64,000 nucleotides of DNA from contig NZ_BPMK01000001.1 of NCBI RefSeq assembly GCF_019656455.1, positions 124,001-188,000 of the forward strand. Reading direction: 5' to 3'. Each line of letters opens with the position of its first letter. The stretch's first letter is position 1. This document shows, piece by piece, positions 43,090-51,334 of the stretch. Origin of the DNA: Noviherbaspirillum aridicola. GTDB taxonomy: Bacteria > Pseudomonadota > Gammaproteobacteria > Burkholderiales > Burkholderiaceae_D. The translations under genes and the position numbers were made by a program. The notes under the pieces were generated by a model. The model saw only the letters and a program-made list of their open reading frames with translations. It was not told the origin of the DNA and did no database searches.

Positions 43090-43818
43090 TCAGACCGTCG
43101 TTCGGCGCTGGCCGACGCCCGCGTCTTCCTCCGCCTCGGCCGGCATGGGCTGCCCCCTTCGCGGCCGCCGCACGGCGCGCACCTTGCCGCTCGGCCCGCC
43201 GCCGCAATAGAAGAGACCGTCGCCGTCGGACTCGAGCCCGCTGACGCCCGCGCCGCGCGGCATCTCCAGGCGCGCGAGGACGGCGCCGCTCTGCGGGTCG
43301 ATGCGGCGTATGTCGCTTTCATCCCCATCCCAGGTCCCGTGCCACAGTTCGCCGTCGACCCAGGTCACGCCCGTGACGAAGCGGTTGGATTCGATCGTGC
43401 GCAGGATGGCGCCGGTCTCCGGGTCGATCTGGTGAATCTTGCGGTCGCGGTACTGGCCGACCCACAGGCTGCCTTCCGCCCAGGCGAGGCCTGAATCCAT
43501 GCCCTGTCCGGGCGCGGGGATCGATGCCAGGACCTCGCCGGTGGCGGGATCGATCTTGTCGATGCGCGCCTCGGCGATCTGGTAGAGACAGGTGCCGTCG
43601 AAGGCGGTGCCGGCATCGCAGGGCCGGTCGAGCGCGTGGACGGTCTCGCCGCTGGCGGGATCGATGGCAAGCAGGCGCGTACCGGTGGCCGCCCACACGC
43701 GGCGGCCGTCGTGGCTGATGCCCGCTATCGGCCCGGCGCCGGGAAAGGGGCCGTACTCCCGTACGATTTCCGCCGGACGCACCGGCGCTTCAGGTCTGTC
43801 TTTGGTCTTGCTGCTCAT
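43090..43818 (-). CDS. beta-propeller protein, glutamine-cyclotransferase / Vgb-like
   Basis: A 242-residue protein of repeated WAxxxxLLAIDPASGE-type blades (VWAATGTRLLAIDPASGE, IDKIDPATGEVLASI, IHQIDPETGAILRTIE, IRRIDPQSGAVLARLE). These are propeller repeats like those of glutaminyl cyclotransferase and virginiamycin B lyase families. No signal peptide, so it is cytosolic. Catalytic residues cannot be assigned, so it may bind rather than convert its ligand. It follows the TPR-HTH regulator gene by 48 bases on the same strand and is probably its co-transcribed partner or target. Confidence 0.75.
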   Translation of the reverse strand: MSSKTKDRPEAPVRPAEIVREYGPFPGAGPIAGISHDGRRVWAATGTRLLAIDPASGETVHALDRPCDAGTAFDGTCLYQIAEARIDKIDPATGEVLASIPAPGQGMDSGLAWAEGSLWVGQYRDRKIHQIDPETGAILRTIESNRFVTGVTWVDGELWHGTWDGDESDIRRIDPQSGAVLARLEMPRGAGVSGLESDGDGLFYCGGGPSGKVRAVRRPRRGQPMPAEAEEDAGVGQRRTTV

Positions 43819-43866
43819 GGTTTGCTCCTGGTGTTATGCGCCAGGGCCTGGCGCTGCAAGAGAACT

Positions 43867-45087
43867 CTATACATCCGCCGCCGCGCCCGGGAGTAACAAG
43901 ATCGTCGTGAATCCGGCCAGCGGCGGCGCCAGCCAGCGGCGCGCGCGCGCCCGTCCCACCGACCGTACCCGGCCGTCGGCCTCGAGTTCGGCGAGCGCGC
44001 GCTGCACGGTGCGCTGGCTCGCGCCGAGCGCCAGCGCCAGGGCGGAGGTGGACCATGGCGCGCCGTCGGACAGCAGCGCCAGCAGGGAGGCCTGCTCGCC
44101 GTCGATCGGCGGCGTCAGCAACACGACTTCCCGTTCGCCATGCGGCCGCAGAGCGAAGCCGCGCGGCGTCGCCTCCACGCCTGCCATCGACGCCACCAGT
44201 GCGCGCAGCCGGCCGATTTCCACCCTCAGCCTCGCGCGGTGGGTGTCGTCCGGATGACGGGTGCGGAACACGCAGGCGATCAGGGCATCCCTGTCGGCGT
44301 CGGCGGGCCATGCCTCGGCGAGGCAGCGCGCCAGCGCGAACAGCACCGGCCGCCGCGCCAGCGGCCGCCATGCGTCGCCGACACCGAGTCCGCGGCGGCA
44401 GGCGTCGACCACCAGCGCGTCCGTGTCCAGCAGCGCCGACACCTCGTCGAGACGCAGCATCCGTTCGCCGGCGGCATGGAAGCGCCGGGCCGCCGGGCGG
44501 TCGAGCACGGCCCGCAACTCGGCCACCTCGGCCATGAGCGCCGGCACGCCGGCGCGCGCCGCCGCGTCGCGCGCGCGGTCGAGCGCGGCGCGTGCCACGC
44601 CGGTATGCAGCGCGCGCAGCGCGAGTTCGGCGCCGGCGACGTCGGCCACCGCCGCCAGCGCCGGTGGCATCGCATGCAGGTCGAGCCGCGCGAGCGCCGT
44701 GCCGGCCTCGGCGAGGCGGCCGAGCAGCAAGAGCCGTCGCGCCGCGACGAGACGTGCATGCAGCGCATTGGCGCGATCGGCGAGCGCGTCGAGCGTATCG
44801 GCGGCGGCCATCAGCGAACGCGGCGAACCGGTGAGGTCGCGCATGGCCAGTGCCACCTCGGCTTCCGCCACCATGCAGCGTGCGCGGGCCAGCTGTTCGC
44901 CGGCGCCAAAGCCCCTTGCCGCGCGGCGAAGCAGCTCCCTCGCGCGCGCGTGTTCGCCGAGCTGGGCCATGGCGATGCCGCGCAGCGCGAGCGCCGGGGG
45001 ATCGTCGCGCAGGGCGACGCGTTTCAGCGCGCCGAGCGCGTCGCCGGCGGCCAGCGCGCGTGCCGAGGCCGTAATGAGGGAATCCAT
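43867..45087 (-). CDS. TPR-like transcription regulator with C-terminal HTH
   Basis: 406 residues. The first 240 are Ala/Arg-rich helical repeats resembling tetratricopeptide units (ALALRGIAMAQLGEHARAREL). The remainder carries a region like the effector part of SARP/response-regulator-type activators (RARLRVEIGRLRALVASMAGV) and a final helix-turn-helix (STSALALALGASQRTVQRALAELEADGRV). It is probably a DNA-binding regulator sensing a ligand through its helical repeats. The adjacent downstream gene encodes a beta-propeller protein. Confidence 0.7.
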   Translation of the reverse strand: MDSLITASARALAAGDALGALKRVALRDDPPALALRGIAMAQLGEHARARELLRRAARGFGAGEQLARARCMVAEAEVALAMRDLTGSPRSLMAAADTLDALADRANALHARLVAARRLLLLGRLAEAGTALARLDLHAMPPALAAVADVAGAELALRALHTGVARAALDRARDAAARAGVPALMAEVAELRAVLDRPAARRFHAAGERMLRLDEVSALLDTDALVVDACRRGLGVGDAWRPLARRPVLFALARCLAEAWPADADRDALIACVFRTRHPDDTHRARLRVEIGRLRALVASMAGVEATPRGFALRPHGEREVVLLTPPIDGEQASLLALLSDGAPWSTSALALALGASQRTVQRALAELEADGRVRSVGRARARRWLAPPLAGFTTILLLPGAAADV

Positions 45088-45218
45088 GGCGAGAGCTTAC
45101 ACGCTTCCATCGCCGGCACTTCTTCCCGGACAGAAGAGGGCACCCCAGCCGGAGGAGGCCCTCAAACAAGTGCCGCCTGCCGCTGTCAAAGCTCGTACGA
45201 CACAACAAGGACCCGAGC

Positions 45219-45554
45219 ATGAAAACATTCCTGATCAGCACCCTGCTGGTGCCACTGGCGGCGCTCCCGGCGACATTTGCCCACGCTCAAATCAGCGGCA
45301 CGTCCGACATCGATCAGCAGGGCAGTTCCCGTCCGGTCTACGGACAGAATCCACAGAGCAGCAAGATGACGCCGGGAGGCTCCAGGGGCGAGGCGGCAAG
45401 AGAAGGCAAGGCCGGCGTCCTCCCCGGCAAGAGCAGCGGCGGCCCCGAGCGGAACGATGCGGCAACCGGCAGCGGCCGCGGCGACACCGGCGCAGGCGAG
45501 CGCGCCTCGGCAGGACAGACCGGTAGCGCGGCGGCGGGCGGCGGACAGAAATGA
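45219..45554 (+). CDS. secreted Gly/Ser-rich disordered protein
   Basis: A 111-residue protein with a good signal peptide (MKTFLISTLLVPLAALPATF, cleavage near AHA-Q) and a hydrophilic Gly/Ser/Gln body without Cys or aromatic core. It would be an unstructured periplasmic or secreted protein. ACAAGGA is upstream. Family not recognised. It precedes a second small disordered protein with a large hairpin between them. Confidence 0.6.
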   Translation: MKTFLISTLLVPLAALPATFAHAQISGTSDIDQQGSSRPVYGQNPQSSKMTPGGSRGEAAREGKAGVLPGKSSGGPERNDAATGSGRGDTGAGERASAGQTGSAAAGGGQK

Positions 45555-45621
45555 CAGCCATGTCCGGCGCGCCGTGTGCCGCGCCGCCGAATCCGAAAAG
45601 GAAATGAATTTCTCGCGCGGC

Positions 45622-45673
45622 CCGCAGTCCTCACCATGAGGCCGGCGCCTGCCGGCCATGGTGAGGACTGCGG
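45622..45673 (+). repeat. 23-bp-arm hairpin just before a ribosome binding site
   Basis: CCGCAGTCCTCACCAT (45622-45637) and GGCCGGC (45640-45646) pair with GCCGGCC (45651-45657) and ATGGTGAGGACTGCGG (45658-45673), leaving a 2-base bulge and GCCT loop. The stem ends 6 bases before the AAGGAG of the next gene (45680-45685). Without a T-run it is not a plain terminator and could act in RNA stability or translation control. Confidence 0.85.
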
Positions 45674-45691
45674 ACAAGCAAGGAGAATGCG

Positions 45692-45931
45692 ATGCAAGAA
45701 GACGACTCGAAGAACCGCGCCGGGGAAACGGACGACAAGACAAAGCCCTCCGGGCCAGCCACGCCGGCCAATGCGGTCGGCGGCGGCGCGGCGACCGCCG
45801 GCCAGCCCTATGACCAGGTCGGCGGCGCCGTCCTCGGGCAGGCGCCCGGGCAGGGCAACACCGGCACCGGCGCGCCGCCGGCGGAGAAACGCGCGCCCGA
45901 CCCGCAGGACCGGCGCGACGGCAGCGCCTGA
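45692..45931 (+). CDS. small Gly/Pro-rich hydrophilic protein
   Basis: A 79-residue protein, MQEDDSKNRAGETDDKTKPS, with a Gly/Ala-rich middle (NAVGGGAATAGQPYDQVGGA) and a charged end. AAGGAG lies 6 bases before the ATG. No signal or membrane segment. It resembles the 102-residue protein at 12894-13202 in its composition and acidic start. Function unknown; it may be a desiccation- or stress-type disordered protein, which is only a guess. Confidence 0.6.
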   Translation: MQEDDSKNRAGETDDKTKPSGPATPANAVGGGAATAGQPYDQVGGAVLGQAPGQGNTGTGAPPAEKRAPDPQDRRDGSA

Positions 45932-45982
45932 GGCGTCGCGCGCCGTGACCGGATCAGGGATGGCGGCGTCCGGGCGCGCGGT

Positions 45983-46126
45983 TCACCTCACGCTGACAGC
46001 GACCCGTTTGCGCCCCTTGGCCCGCCGGTGATTGATCACCGCGCGGCCACCCTTGGTGGCCATCCTTGCGCGAAACCCGTGCGTGCGGACTCGGCGCACG
46101 ACCGAGGGCTGATAGGTGCGTTTCAT
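45983..46126 (-). CDS. rpmH: ribosomal protein L34 (stand-alone copy)
   Basis: A 47-residue protein from ATG 46126 with a perfect AAGGAGG upstream. [20 protein letters not shown], then [21 protein letters not shown], matches bacterial L34 along its full length, with a short extra tail (VAVSVR). L34 binds 23S rRNA. rpmH normally sits beside rnpA, yidD and dnaA, but here its neighbours are a small disordered protein and a helicase gene on the opposite strand. It may be a second, possibly condition-specific copy. The frame continues upstream as open reading but that part is antisense to the helicase. Confidence 0.85.
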   Translation of the reverse strand: MKRTYQPSVVRRVRTHGFRARMATKGGRAVINHRRAKGRKRVAVSVR

Positions 46127-46255
46127 GTTGCCTCCTTGCCTGGTGAAGAATGCCGGCGTCAGGTTCTGAACCGACGCTGAATCGACCACACATCGCGCGC
46201 CGAATTCAACACCGCCCGCCGCCCGCGCGGCCCGCGACAACAAGGACAGCACGAG

Positions 46256-48349
46256 ATGCCACAGATTAAGGCACTGGCCAGAACCGCCGGCAAGCCCGAG
46301 GACGACCAGTCCCCGCGCCGGCGCGAGATCCGGCGCGTCGCCCAGGTGCATGGCTGCAAGCCCTGCCTGCTCGATCCGTACACCGGCAGGCTTCGCGAAC
46401 TGGCGGTGGAGACGCCGGGCTTTTATGAACAGGACCCGCTCTGCTGGGTGAAGCATGTCCGGTTCACCCTGCCGGCGACAGCGCGCCGTCCCGAATCCTG
46501 GCCCTGCCTCGTGCGTGTGCCGCTGCAGCTGCCGCAACCGCGCACGGAATCCGACTGCGCCGCGCTGACCGGACAGGTGGGCGGGATGCTGGCCGGCAGT
46601 ACGTCCGCGGAACTCCTGCCTGTAATCGCCGCGCGGATCGACGACCTGTTCAGCGTCTACGGCGAGGACCTGACACCGAAGGAAGCGAAAAATCTTGCCA
46701 GCGCGCTCAGGGGCGTGCTGGCGCGTGGCGTCTGGCGCGACGATGTGCTCAAGAGCGGTTTTGTCCGGCGCATGCTGGCCGGCCCGCTGCGCGAGACGCT
46801 CGACCGCATCGACGCCGGACGGGCGCAGGCGCTGCTGAAACTGGAGGATTATCCGCAGGCATTCCCGCTCGCGCGCCGCCTGGGCCGAATCCATCATCTC
46901 CACCTCGGGCCGACAAACTCCGGCAAGACGCATGCCGCGCTGGAAGCACTCAAACAGGCCCGGTCCGGCGTCTACCTGGCGCCGCTCAGGCTGCTGGCGA
47001 TGGAAGTGCGTGACCGCCTCGTCGCGTCCGGCGTGCCCTGCACGCTCGTGACCGGCGAAGAGCGCATCCCGATGGAGGGGGCCGCGCACACCGCATGCAC
47101 GATAGAGATGCTCGATCCCGACACGGAAGCCGAAGTCGCGGTCATCGATGAGGTTCAGATGCTCGCAAACGAACAGCGCGGCGCCGCGTGGACGGCGGCA
47201 CTGGTCGGCGCGCCGGCCCGCCATGTCTACCTGTGCGGCGGCACCGAGGTGAAGGCCGCCTGCATGAAGCTCATCGATGCGCTCGGGGAGCAGGCGGTCG
47301 AGGTCGCGTTCGAGAGAAAGACAGCCCTCGTGACGGAAGAAACGCCCGTGTCGCGCGATGCGGGCGGCATCCGTCGCGGCGATGCCGTCATTGCCTTCAG
47401 CCGTCGCGACATTCTCACGCTCAGCGCCCGGTTGCGCGGCAATGGCTTCCGGGTTTCCACCATCTATGGCGCGCTGGCGCCCGAAGTGCGGCGCACCGAG
47501 GCCGCCCGCTTCCTGTCCGGCGAGTCCGACATCGTCGTGGCCACGGACGCGATAGGCATGGGCCTGAACCTGCCGATCCGCCGCGTCGTGTTCTCCGCTT
47601 CGAAGAAGTTCGACGGCAGCATGCTGCGTCCGCTCACGCCCGTCGAGGTCGCGCAGATCGCGGGGCGCGCCGGGCGGATGGGCATGTATGAGCAGGGCCA
47701 TGTCGGGGCATTCGAGCAAGCCGGTCTCGATCACATCCGCGAGGCCTTGTCCGCGCCTCCGCAGCCCTTCGAAGGCAAGCTGCGCATCGCGCCCGGCCTG
47801 TGGCAGATCACTGCCTTGCGCGAGATCCTGCAGACACCCGAAATCGGCGCGCTGCTTGCGTTCTTCGCCGAACGGATCGCCATCCGGAGCCCGCTCTTCG
47901 TCACGGCTTCCCTGCGCGAGGCGATCGCACTTGGCCACCGGGTCGACGCGCTGGCACCGGACCTGCCGCTGGCGGAAAAGTTCGTCTTCAGCTGCGCGCC
48001 GGTGTCACTGGACTCGGCGGCGGAAGCGGGCTATTTCGATGCCTGCCTGCGCGCGCACCGGCAGGGCGCGGCGATGGCGCTGCCGGATGAACCGGCATGG
48101 CTCGGACAGGCGGGCGCGCTGCATCTCGAAGCGGCCGAGATACTCGGCAAGCACCTCAGCCTGTATGCCTGGCTCGGCTTCAAATATCCGAGGAGCTTCC
48201 CGCAGGGCGACCGGGTGCCGCCACTGCGCGCCCGGGTCAGCCGCTACATCGAGCAGGCACTGCTCGCGCAATCCGGTTTCGATACGACGACGGCCGAAGC
48301 GCGGGCGCTTCGCCGGCTGACGGGGCATGACGATGAATACGACTGGTGA
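46256..48349 (+). CDS. Suv3-like superfamily 2 RNA helicase
   Basis: 697 residues from ATG 46256 with CAAGGAC upstream. The core closely follows mitochondrial Suv3: GPTNSGKT (218-225) with KSGVY-like [30 protein letters not shown] (298-302), a central [31 protein letters not shown] and QIAGRAGR (467-474). N-terminal ~215 residues and a helical C-terminal region ([12 protein letters not shown]...) frame the core. Suv3 unwinds RNA for degradation with a 3'-5' exonuclease. No such exonuclease gene is adjacent. A bacterial Suv3-type helicase is uncommon in the textbook sense, and its RNA substrates here are unknown. Confidence 0.88.
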   Translation: MPQIKALARTAGKPEDDQSPRRREIRRVAQVHGCKPCLLDPYTGRLRELAVETPGFYEQDPLCWVKHVRFTLPATARRPESWPCLVRVPLQLPQPRTESDCAALTGQVGGMLAGSTSAELLPVIAARIDDLFSVYGEDLTPKEAKNLASALRGVLARGVWRDDVLKSGFVRRMLAGPLRETLDRIDAGRAQALLKLEDYPQAFPLARRLGRIHHLHLGPTNSGKTHAALEALKQARSGVYLAPLRLLAMEVRDRLVASGVPCTLVTGEERIPMEGAAHTACTIEMLDPDTEAEVAVIDEVQMLANEQRGAAWTAALVGAPARHVYLCGGTEVKAACMKLIDALGEQAVEVAFERKTALVTEETPVSRDAGGIRRGDAVIAFSRRDILTLSARLRGNGFRVSTIYGALAPEVRRTEAARFLSGESDIVVATDAIGMGLNLPIRRVVFSASKKFDGSMLRPLTPVEVAQIAGRAGRMGMYEQGHVGAFEQAGLDHIREALSAPPQPFEGKLRIAPGLWQITALREILQTPEIGALLAFFAERIAIRSPLFVTASLREAIALGHRVDALAPDLPLAEKFVFSCAPVSLDSAAEAGYFDACLRAHRQGAAMALPDEPAWLGQAGALHLEAAEILGKHLSLYAWLGFKYPRSFPQGDRVPPLRARVSRYIEQALLAQSGFDTTTAEARALRRLTGHDDEYDW

Positions 48350-48460
48350 GATGCCGCGTCGTACCGTGTGCATGTCGCGCCCGCACGTGCGATGATTTCC
48401 GCGGCGGCCGCGACGGCATGCCCATGAGCAGCGTGATACCGACCTGATGAGGAAAGAACG

Positions 48461-49489
48461 ATGGAAGAACAGCGCAACGACAAGATCCCCGCCACGCTTA
48501 TCGCCGGCGACGGCATCGGACCGGAAGTGACGAAGGCGACGGTCGCCGTACTCGACGCCCTGGGCGCCCCCTTCGAGTGGGACGAACGCAAGGCCGGCAT
48601 GAGCGCGGTGAACGACGGCGGCGACCCGTTGCCGTCGGCCACGCTCGACAGCATCCGGCGCACCCGGCTGGCGCTGAAGGGGCCGCTCACGACCCCGGTG
48701 GGCGGCGGCTTCCGCTCGGTCAACGTGCGCCTCAGGGAAGAGTTCAAGCTCTATGCGAATCTGCGTCCCGCGAAGACCATCATCCCGGGCCGCTACGACA
48801 ATATCGACATCGTGCTGGTGCGGGAGAACATCGAAGGCTTGTACGTCGCCCATGAACATTTCATCCCCGTCGGCAACGATCCGCGCGCGGTCGCGGTCTC
48901 CACGGGCGTGAACACGCGCGACGGCTGCCGCCGCATCGCCCGTTTCGCCTTCGAATACGCGGTCAGTCACGGGCGCAAGAAGATCACCATCGTGCACAAG
49001 GCGAATGTGCTCAAGGCGCTCACCGGCATCTTCCTCGAGGCGGCGAGGGAGGTGGCGACCGAGTACGCGGGACGCGTCGAGGTCGATGACCGCATCGTCG
49101 ACGCCTGTGCGATGCAGCTCGTGCTGAATCCCTCGCAGTTCGACATGCTGCTGTGTACCAACCTGTTCGGCGACATCCTCTCCGACGAACTTGCCGGCCT
49201 GGTCGGCGGCCTCGGGCTGGCGCCGGGCGCCAACATCGGCGAGCATGCGGCGATCTTCGAGGCGGTGCATGGCTCGGCGCCGGACATCGCCGGCAAGGGC
49301 GTGGCCAACCCGGTATCGCTGATGCTTGCCGCCGGCCTGATGCTGGAGCACGTGGGGCGCGCCGATCTCGCCGGGCGGCTGCGTCAGGCGATCTCGGTCA
49401 CGCTGCTGGAGGACCAGGTGCGCACGCGTGACCTGGGCGGCACCGCCGGCACCGACGCATTCACCGCGGCGCTCATCAGGCGCCTCTGA
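48461..49489 (+). CDS. NAD-type isocitrate dehydrogenase / isopropylmalate dehydrogenase family
   Basis: A 342-residue protein with IAGDGIGPEV, LKGPLTTPVGGGFRSVNVRLR, VRENIEGLYVAHEH, HKANVLKA, LLCTNLFGDILSDELAGLVGGLGLAPGANIG, and HGSAPDIAGKGVANPVS. The S-x-N-x-x-L-R-R type substrate loop and VRENIEG pattern fit NAD-dependent isocitrate dehydrogenase rather than LeuB. It oxidises isocitrate to 2-oxoglutarate, or a related beta-hydroxyacid. GAGGAAAGAA precedes the start. It is monocistronic. Confidence 0.88.
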   Translation: MEEQRNDKIPATLIAGDGIGPEVTKATVAVLDALGAPFEWDERKAGMSAVNDGGDPLPSATLDSIRRTRLALKGPLTTPVGGGFRSVNVRLREEFKLYANLRPAKTIIPGRYDNIDIVLVRENIEGLYVAHEHFIPVGNDPRAVAVSTGVNTRDGCRRIARFAFEYAVSHGRKKITIVHKANVLKALTGIFLEAAREVATEYAGRVEVDDRIVDACAMQLVLNPSQFDMLLCTNLFGDILSDELAGLVGGLGLAPGANIGEHAAIFEAVHGSAPDIAGKGVANPVSLMLAAGLMLEHVGRADLAGRLRQAISVTLLEDQVRTRDLGGTAGTDAFTAALIRRL

Positions 49490-49550
49490 AACGGGCCGCC
49501 GCCGGCGGATGCGCCGGCGTGTCCGGCCACCGCGGCGGCGGCGGAGGGCG

Positions 49551-49877
49551 TCAGTGGAGCTGGTGCTTGAGCGATGAGATGGCGTCGTGCGCCTGCACCA
49601 CCGCGTCGTGCAGTTGCGGGTCGATGTTGTCGGCCTGCTTGCAGGCTTCCTTCGCCCGGTCCCCGATTTCCTCCATTCTTTCGATGCACTGCTGCAGTTC
49701 CTGTTCGCTGGTGCCGGAAGCGATGACCTGCCTGGCCTGGTCGGATTCCCGGTCGAGTTCGCTCAGGCAGCTGCGCAAGGCTTCGGGAACCTCGCCGCCG
49801 GCCTGGCAGGCCCGGGCGGCGTTGTCGATGCTGCGGGCGACCGCCGTGAATTGCTCCTGCATCTGTCCGGATTGCAT
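49551..49877 (-). CDS. small helical protein, unknown
   Basis: 108 residues from ATG 49877 with AAGGAG upstream. All-helical, acidic, with four Cys (ARACQAGG, RSCLSEL, QQCIERM, EACKQADN) spaced along amphipathic helices and an ending in AISSLKHQLH. It could be a helical bundle bearing disulfides or metal; I do not recognise the family. No signal peptide. Between the isocitrate dehydrogenase and Lrp genes. Confidence 0.6.
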   Translation of the reverse strand: MQSGQMQEQFTAVARSIDNAARACQAGGEVPEALRSCLSELDRESDQARQVIASGTSEQELQQCIERMEEIGDRAKEACKQADNIDPQLHDAVVQAHDAISSLKHQLH

Positions 49878-49966
49878 GCTCGCTCCTTCAGGTTCGTACA
49901 AGGGACAGGTTTGGCTTCGGCGCCGGTGGAATGTTCCGGTGCGGTCCGGCCGGCGCCGGCGTTTTT

Positions 49967-50434
49967 TCAGGGCGTGACGGAATGCACGCGCTTGAGGCAG
50001 CGCAGCGCGAACGTGGAGCGGCTGTGGCGAATGCCCGGGATCTTGTAGAGCTTCTGGCGGAGAAACCGCTCATACCCTTCGGTACCCGATACCGCCACCT
50101 TGATCAGGTAGTCGTATTCGCCGGTGAGCAGATAGGCTTCGATGACTTCGGGCAGTTCGGCCAGCGCATTGCCGAAGCGGGCGAAGATCTCGTCATCATG
50201 CCTGTCGAGGGTGACCTCGATGATGACCGTGTCCGGCAAGCCCAGCGCGCGCTGGTCGAGGAGCGCCACATACTGGGTGATGAATCCCGCTTCCTCCAGC
50301 GCCTTCACCCGGTTCCAGCACGGCGTGGGTGACAGGTTCACCGCCTCCGCCAGCTTCTGGTTGCTCACGCGGGCGTCGCGGCTCAGTACCCGCAGGATCC
50401 TGCGGTCGATTTCATCAAGCTGGTTTTCCTTCAT
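49967..50434 (-). CDS. Lrp/AsnC-family transcription regulator
   Basis: 155 residues from ATG 50434. The N-terminal helix-turn-helix (LDEIDRRILRVLSRDARVSN, then LSPTPCWNRVKALEEAGFI) is followed by the alpha/beta RAM ligand domain (TVIIEVTL, EAYLLTGEYDYLIKVAVSG). It should assemble as octamer and regulate amino-acid metabolism. It has no adjacent amino-acid gene to point to its target. The ribosome binding site is weak. Confidence 0.92.
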   Translation of the reverse strand: MKENQLDEIDRRILRVLSRDARVSNQKLAEAVNLSPTPCWNRVKALEEAGFITQYVALLDQRALGLPDTVIIEVTLDRHDDEIFARFGNALAELPEVIEAYLLTGEYDYLIKVAVSGTEGYERFLRQKLYKIPGIRHSRSTFALRCLKRVHSVTP

Positions 50435-50706
50435 TGCAGGCTCTGCGCGGCTGGAGGTGGGGAAGGGAAGTTTATCCTGTAAAGCAGCGATATGAAAGGA
50501 GAACATTCTCTTCCGGCCTGCATGAGGCGAGGAGAAAAGAAGCATATTCCCGCAGGACGGCAGTAAGATTTATCCGTGCTCACGAGGCACCGACTGGCCG
50601 CCCGCTCCCGCCTTCCCCGACCCGGGGAAGGCGGAGACGCCTCCCCGCTCATCCCGATCCCCGTACGCGGTTCCGCCCAGGCTCGCCGCCGGCCGACGCG
50701 CAGACC

Positions 50707-51099
50707 TCACTGCCCGCAGTCGCCTATGCGATGCGTGAGTGCGCCGAGGTAGCGGTTCGACTTGTCGTAGTAGGCATAGCTGACGTCCAGCATCGCCAGC
50801 AGGCTGCGCTGGGCGGGGTCCTTGCACCAGGCATCCCTCTGCTCAGCCTTCATCCGTTCGATCACGCGCGGCGGCGGCTTCCGGATGTCGGCGAGGACCT
50901 TGTTCCGGTAGACCAGCCTCGGCTTCGATTTGCCCTGCACGCAGGCGACGCTTTCAAGGATGGAGTGAGAACTGAGCTGTTGCGGCAGATCCGCGTTCAG
51001 CCTCGCGGCGACCTGCCGGCATTCGTCGGGAGGCAGCCGTTCGGCCGCGGCGGGAAGCGCGAAGCACAGGCTCAGCGAGAAAATGAAGGCATGGCGCAT
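50707..51099 (-). CDS. secreted protein with signal peptide, unknown
   Basis: 130 residues from ATG 51099 with CCGGAG upstream. Signal peptide MRHAFIFSLSLCFALPAAAE, cleavage near residue 19. The mature region has four Cys (DECRQV, SVACVQG, DAWCKD, GDCGQ at the end), suggesting two disulfides in the periplasm. Family not recognised; the middle KPRLVYRNKVLADIRKPPPRV is hydrophilic. Confidence 0.6.
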   Translation of the reverse strand: MRHAFIFSLSLCFALPAAAERLPPDECRQVAARLNADLPQQLSSHSILESVACVQGKSKPRLVYRNKVLADIRKPPPRVIERMKAEQRDAWCKDPAQRSLLAMLDVSYAYYDKSNRYLGALTHRIGDCGQ

Positions 51100-51334
51100 G
51101 AGACTCCGGGGAAGGGGGGCGGCAGTCCGGCGACTGCGTTCAGGACATTCGACCGCCGGCTGGTGCGACTGTTCGGCGCCCGGCACTACGCTTGCCGCGC
51201 GACATGCGACAGCCGCCCGGGGAGCGGCCGCGCCAACTTTCCAAACCTTGGCTTTGCGCAAAACAGCGGGGAAGGCATCGCGCGATTGTCTGAACTGAAT
51301 CGTCGACGAAGCATTCGCCTGCGCGGAAGATGTC

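Noticed and set aside
45983-47938. A 651-codon open frame on the minus strand covering the helicase gene
   Set aside because: Only its last 47 codons are real (L34). The rest is antisense to a helicase with full motif conservation and has a His/Gln/Arg-rich shadow composition.
50610-50632. Hairpin GCCTTCCCC / GGGGAAGGC as a terminator
   Set aside because: The stem is good, but no T-run follows on the minus strand and the nearest minus-strand stop is about 75 bases away; kept out of the feature list as unproven.
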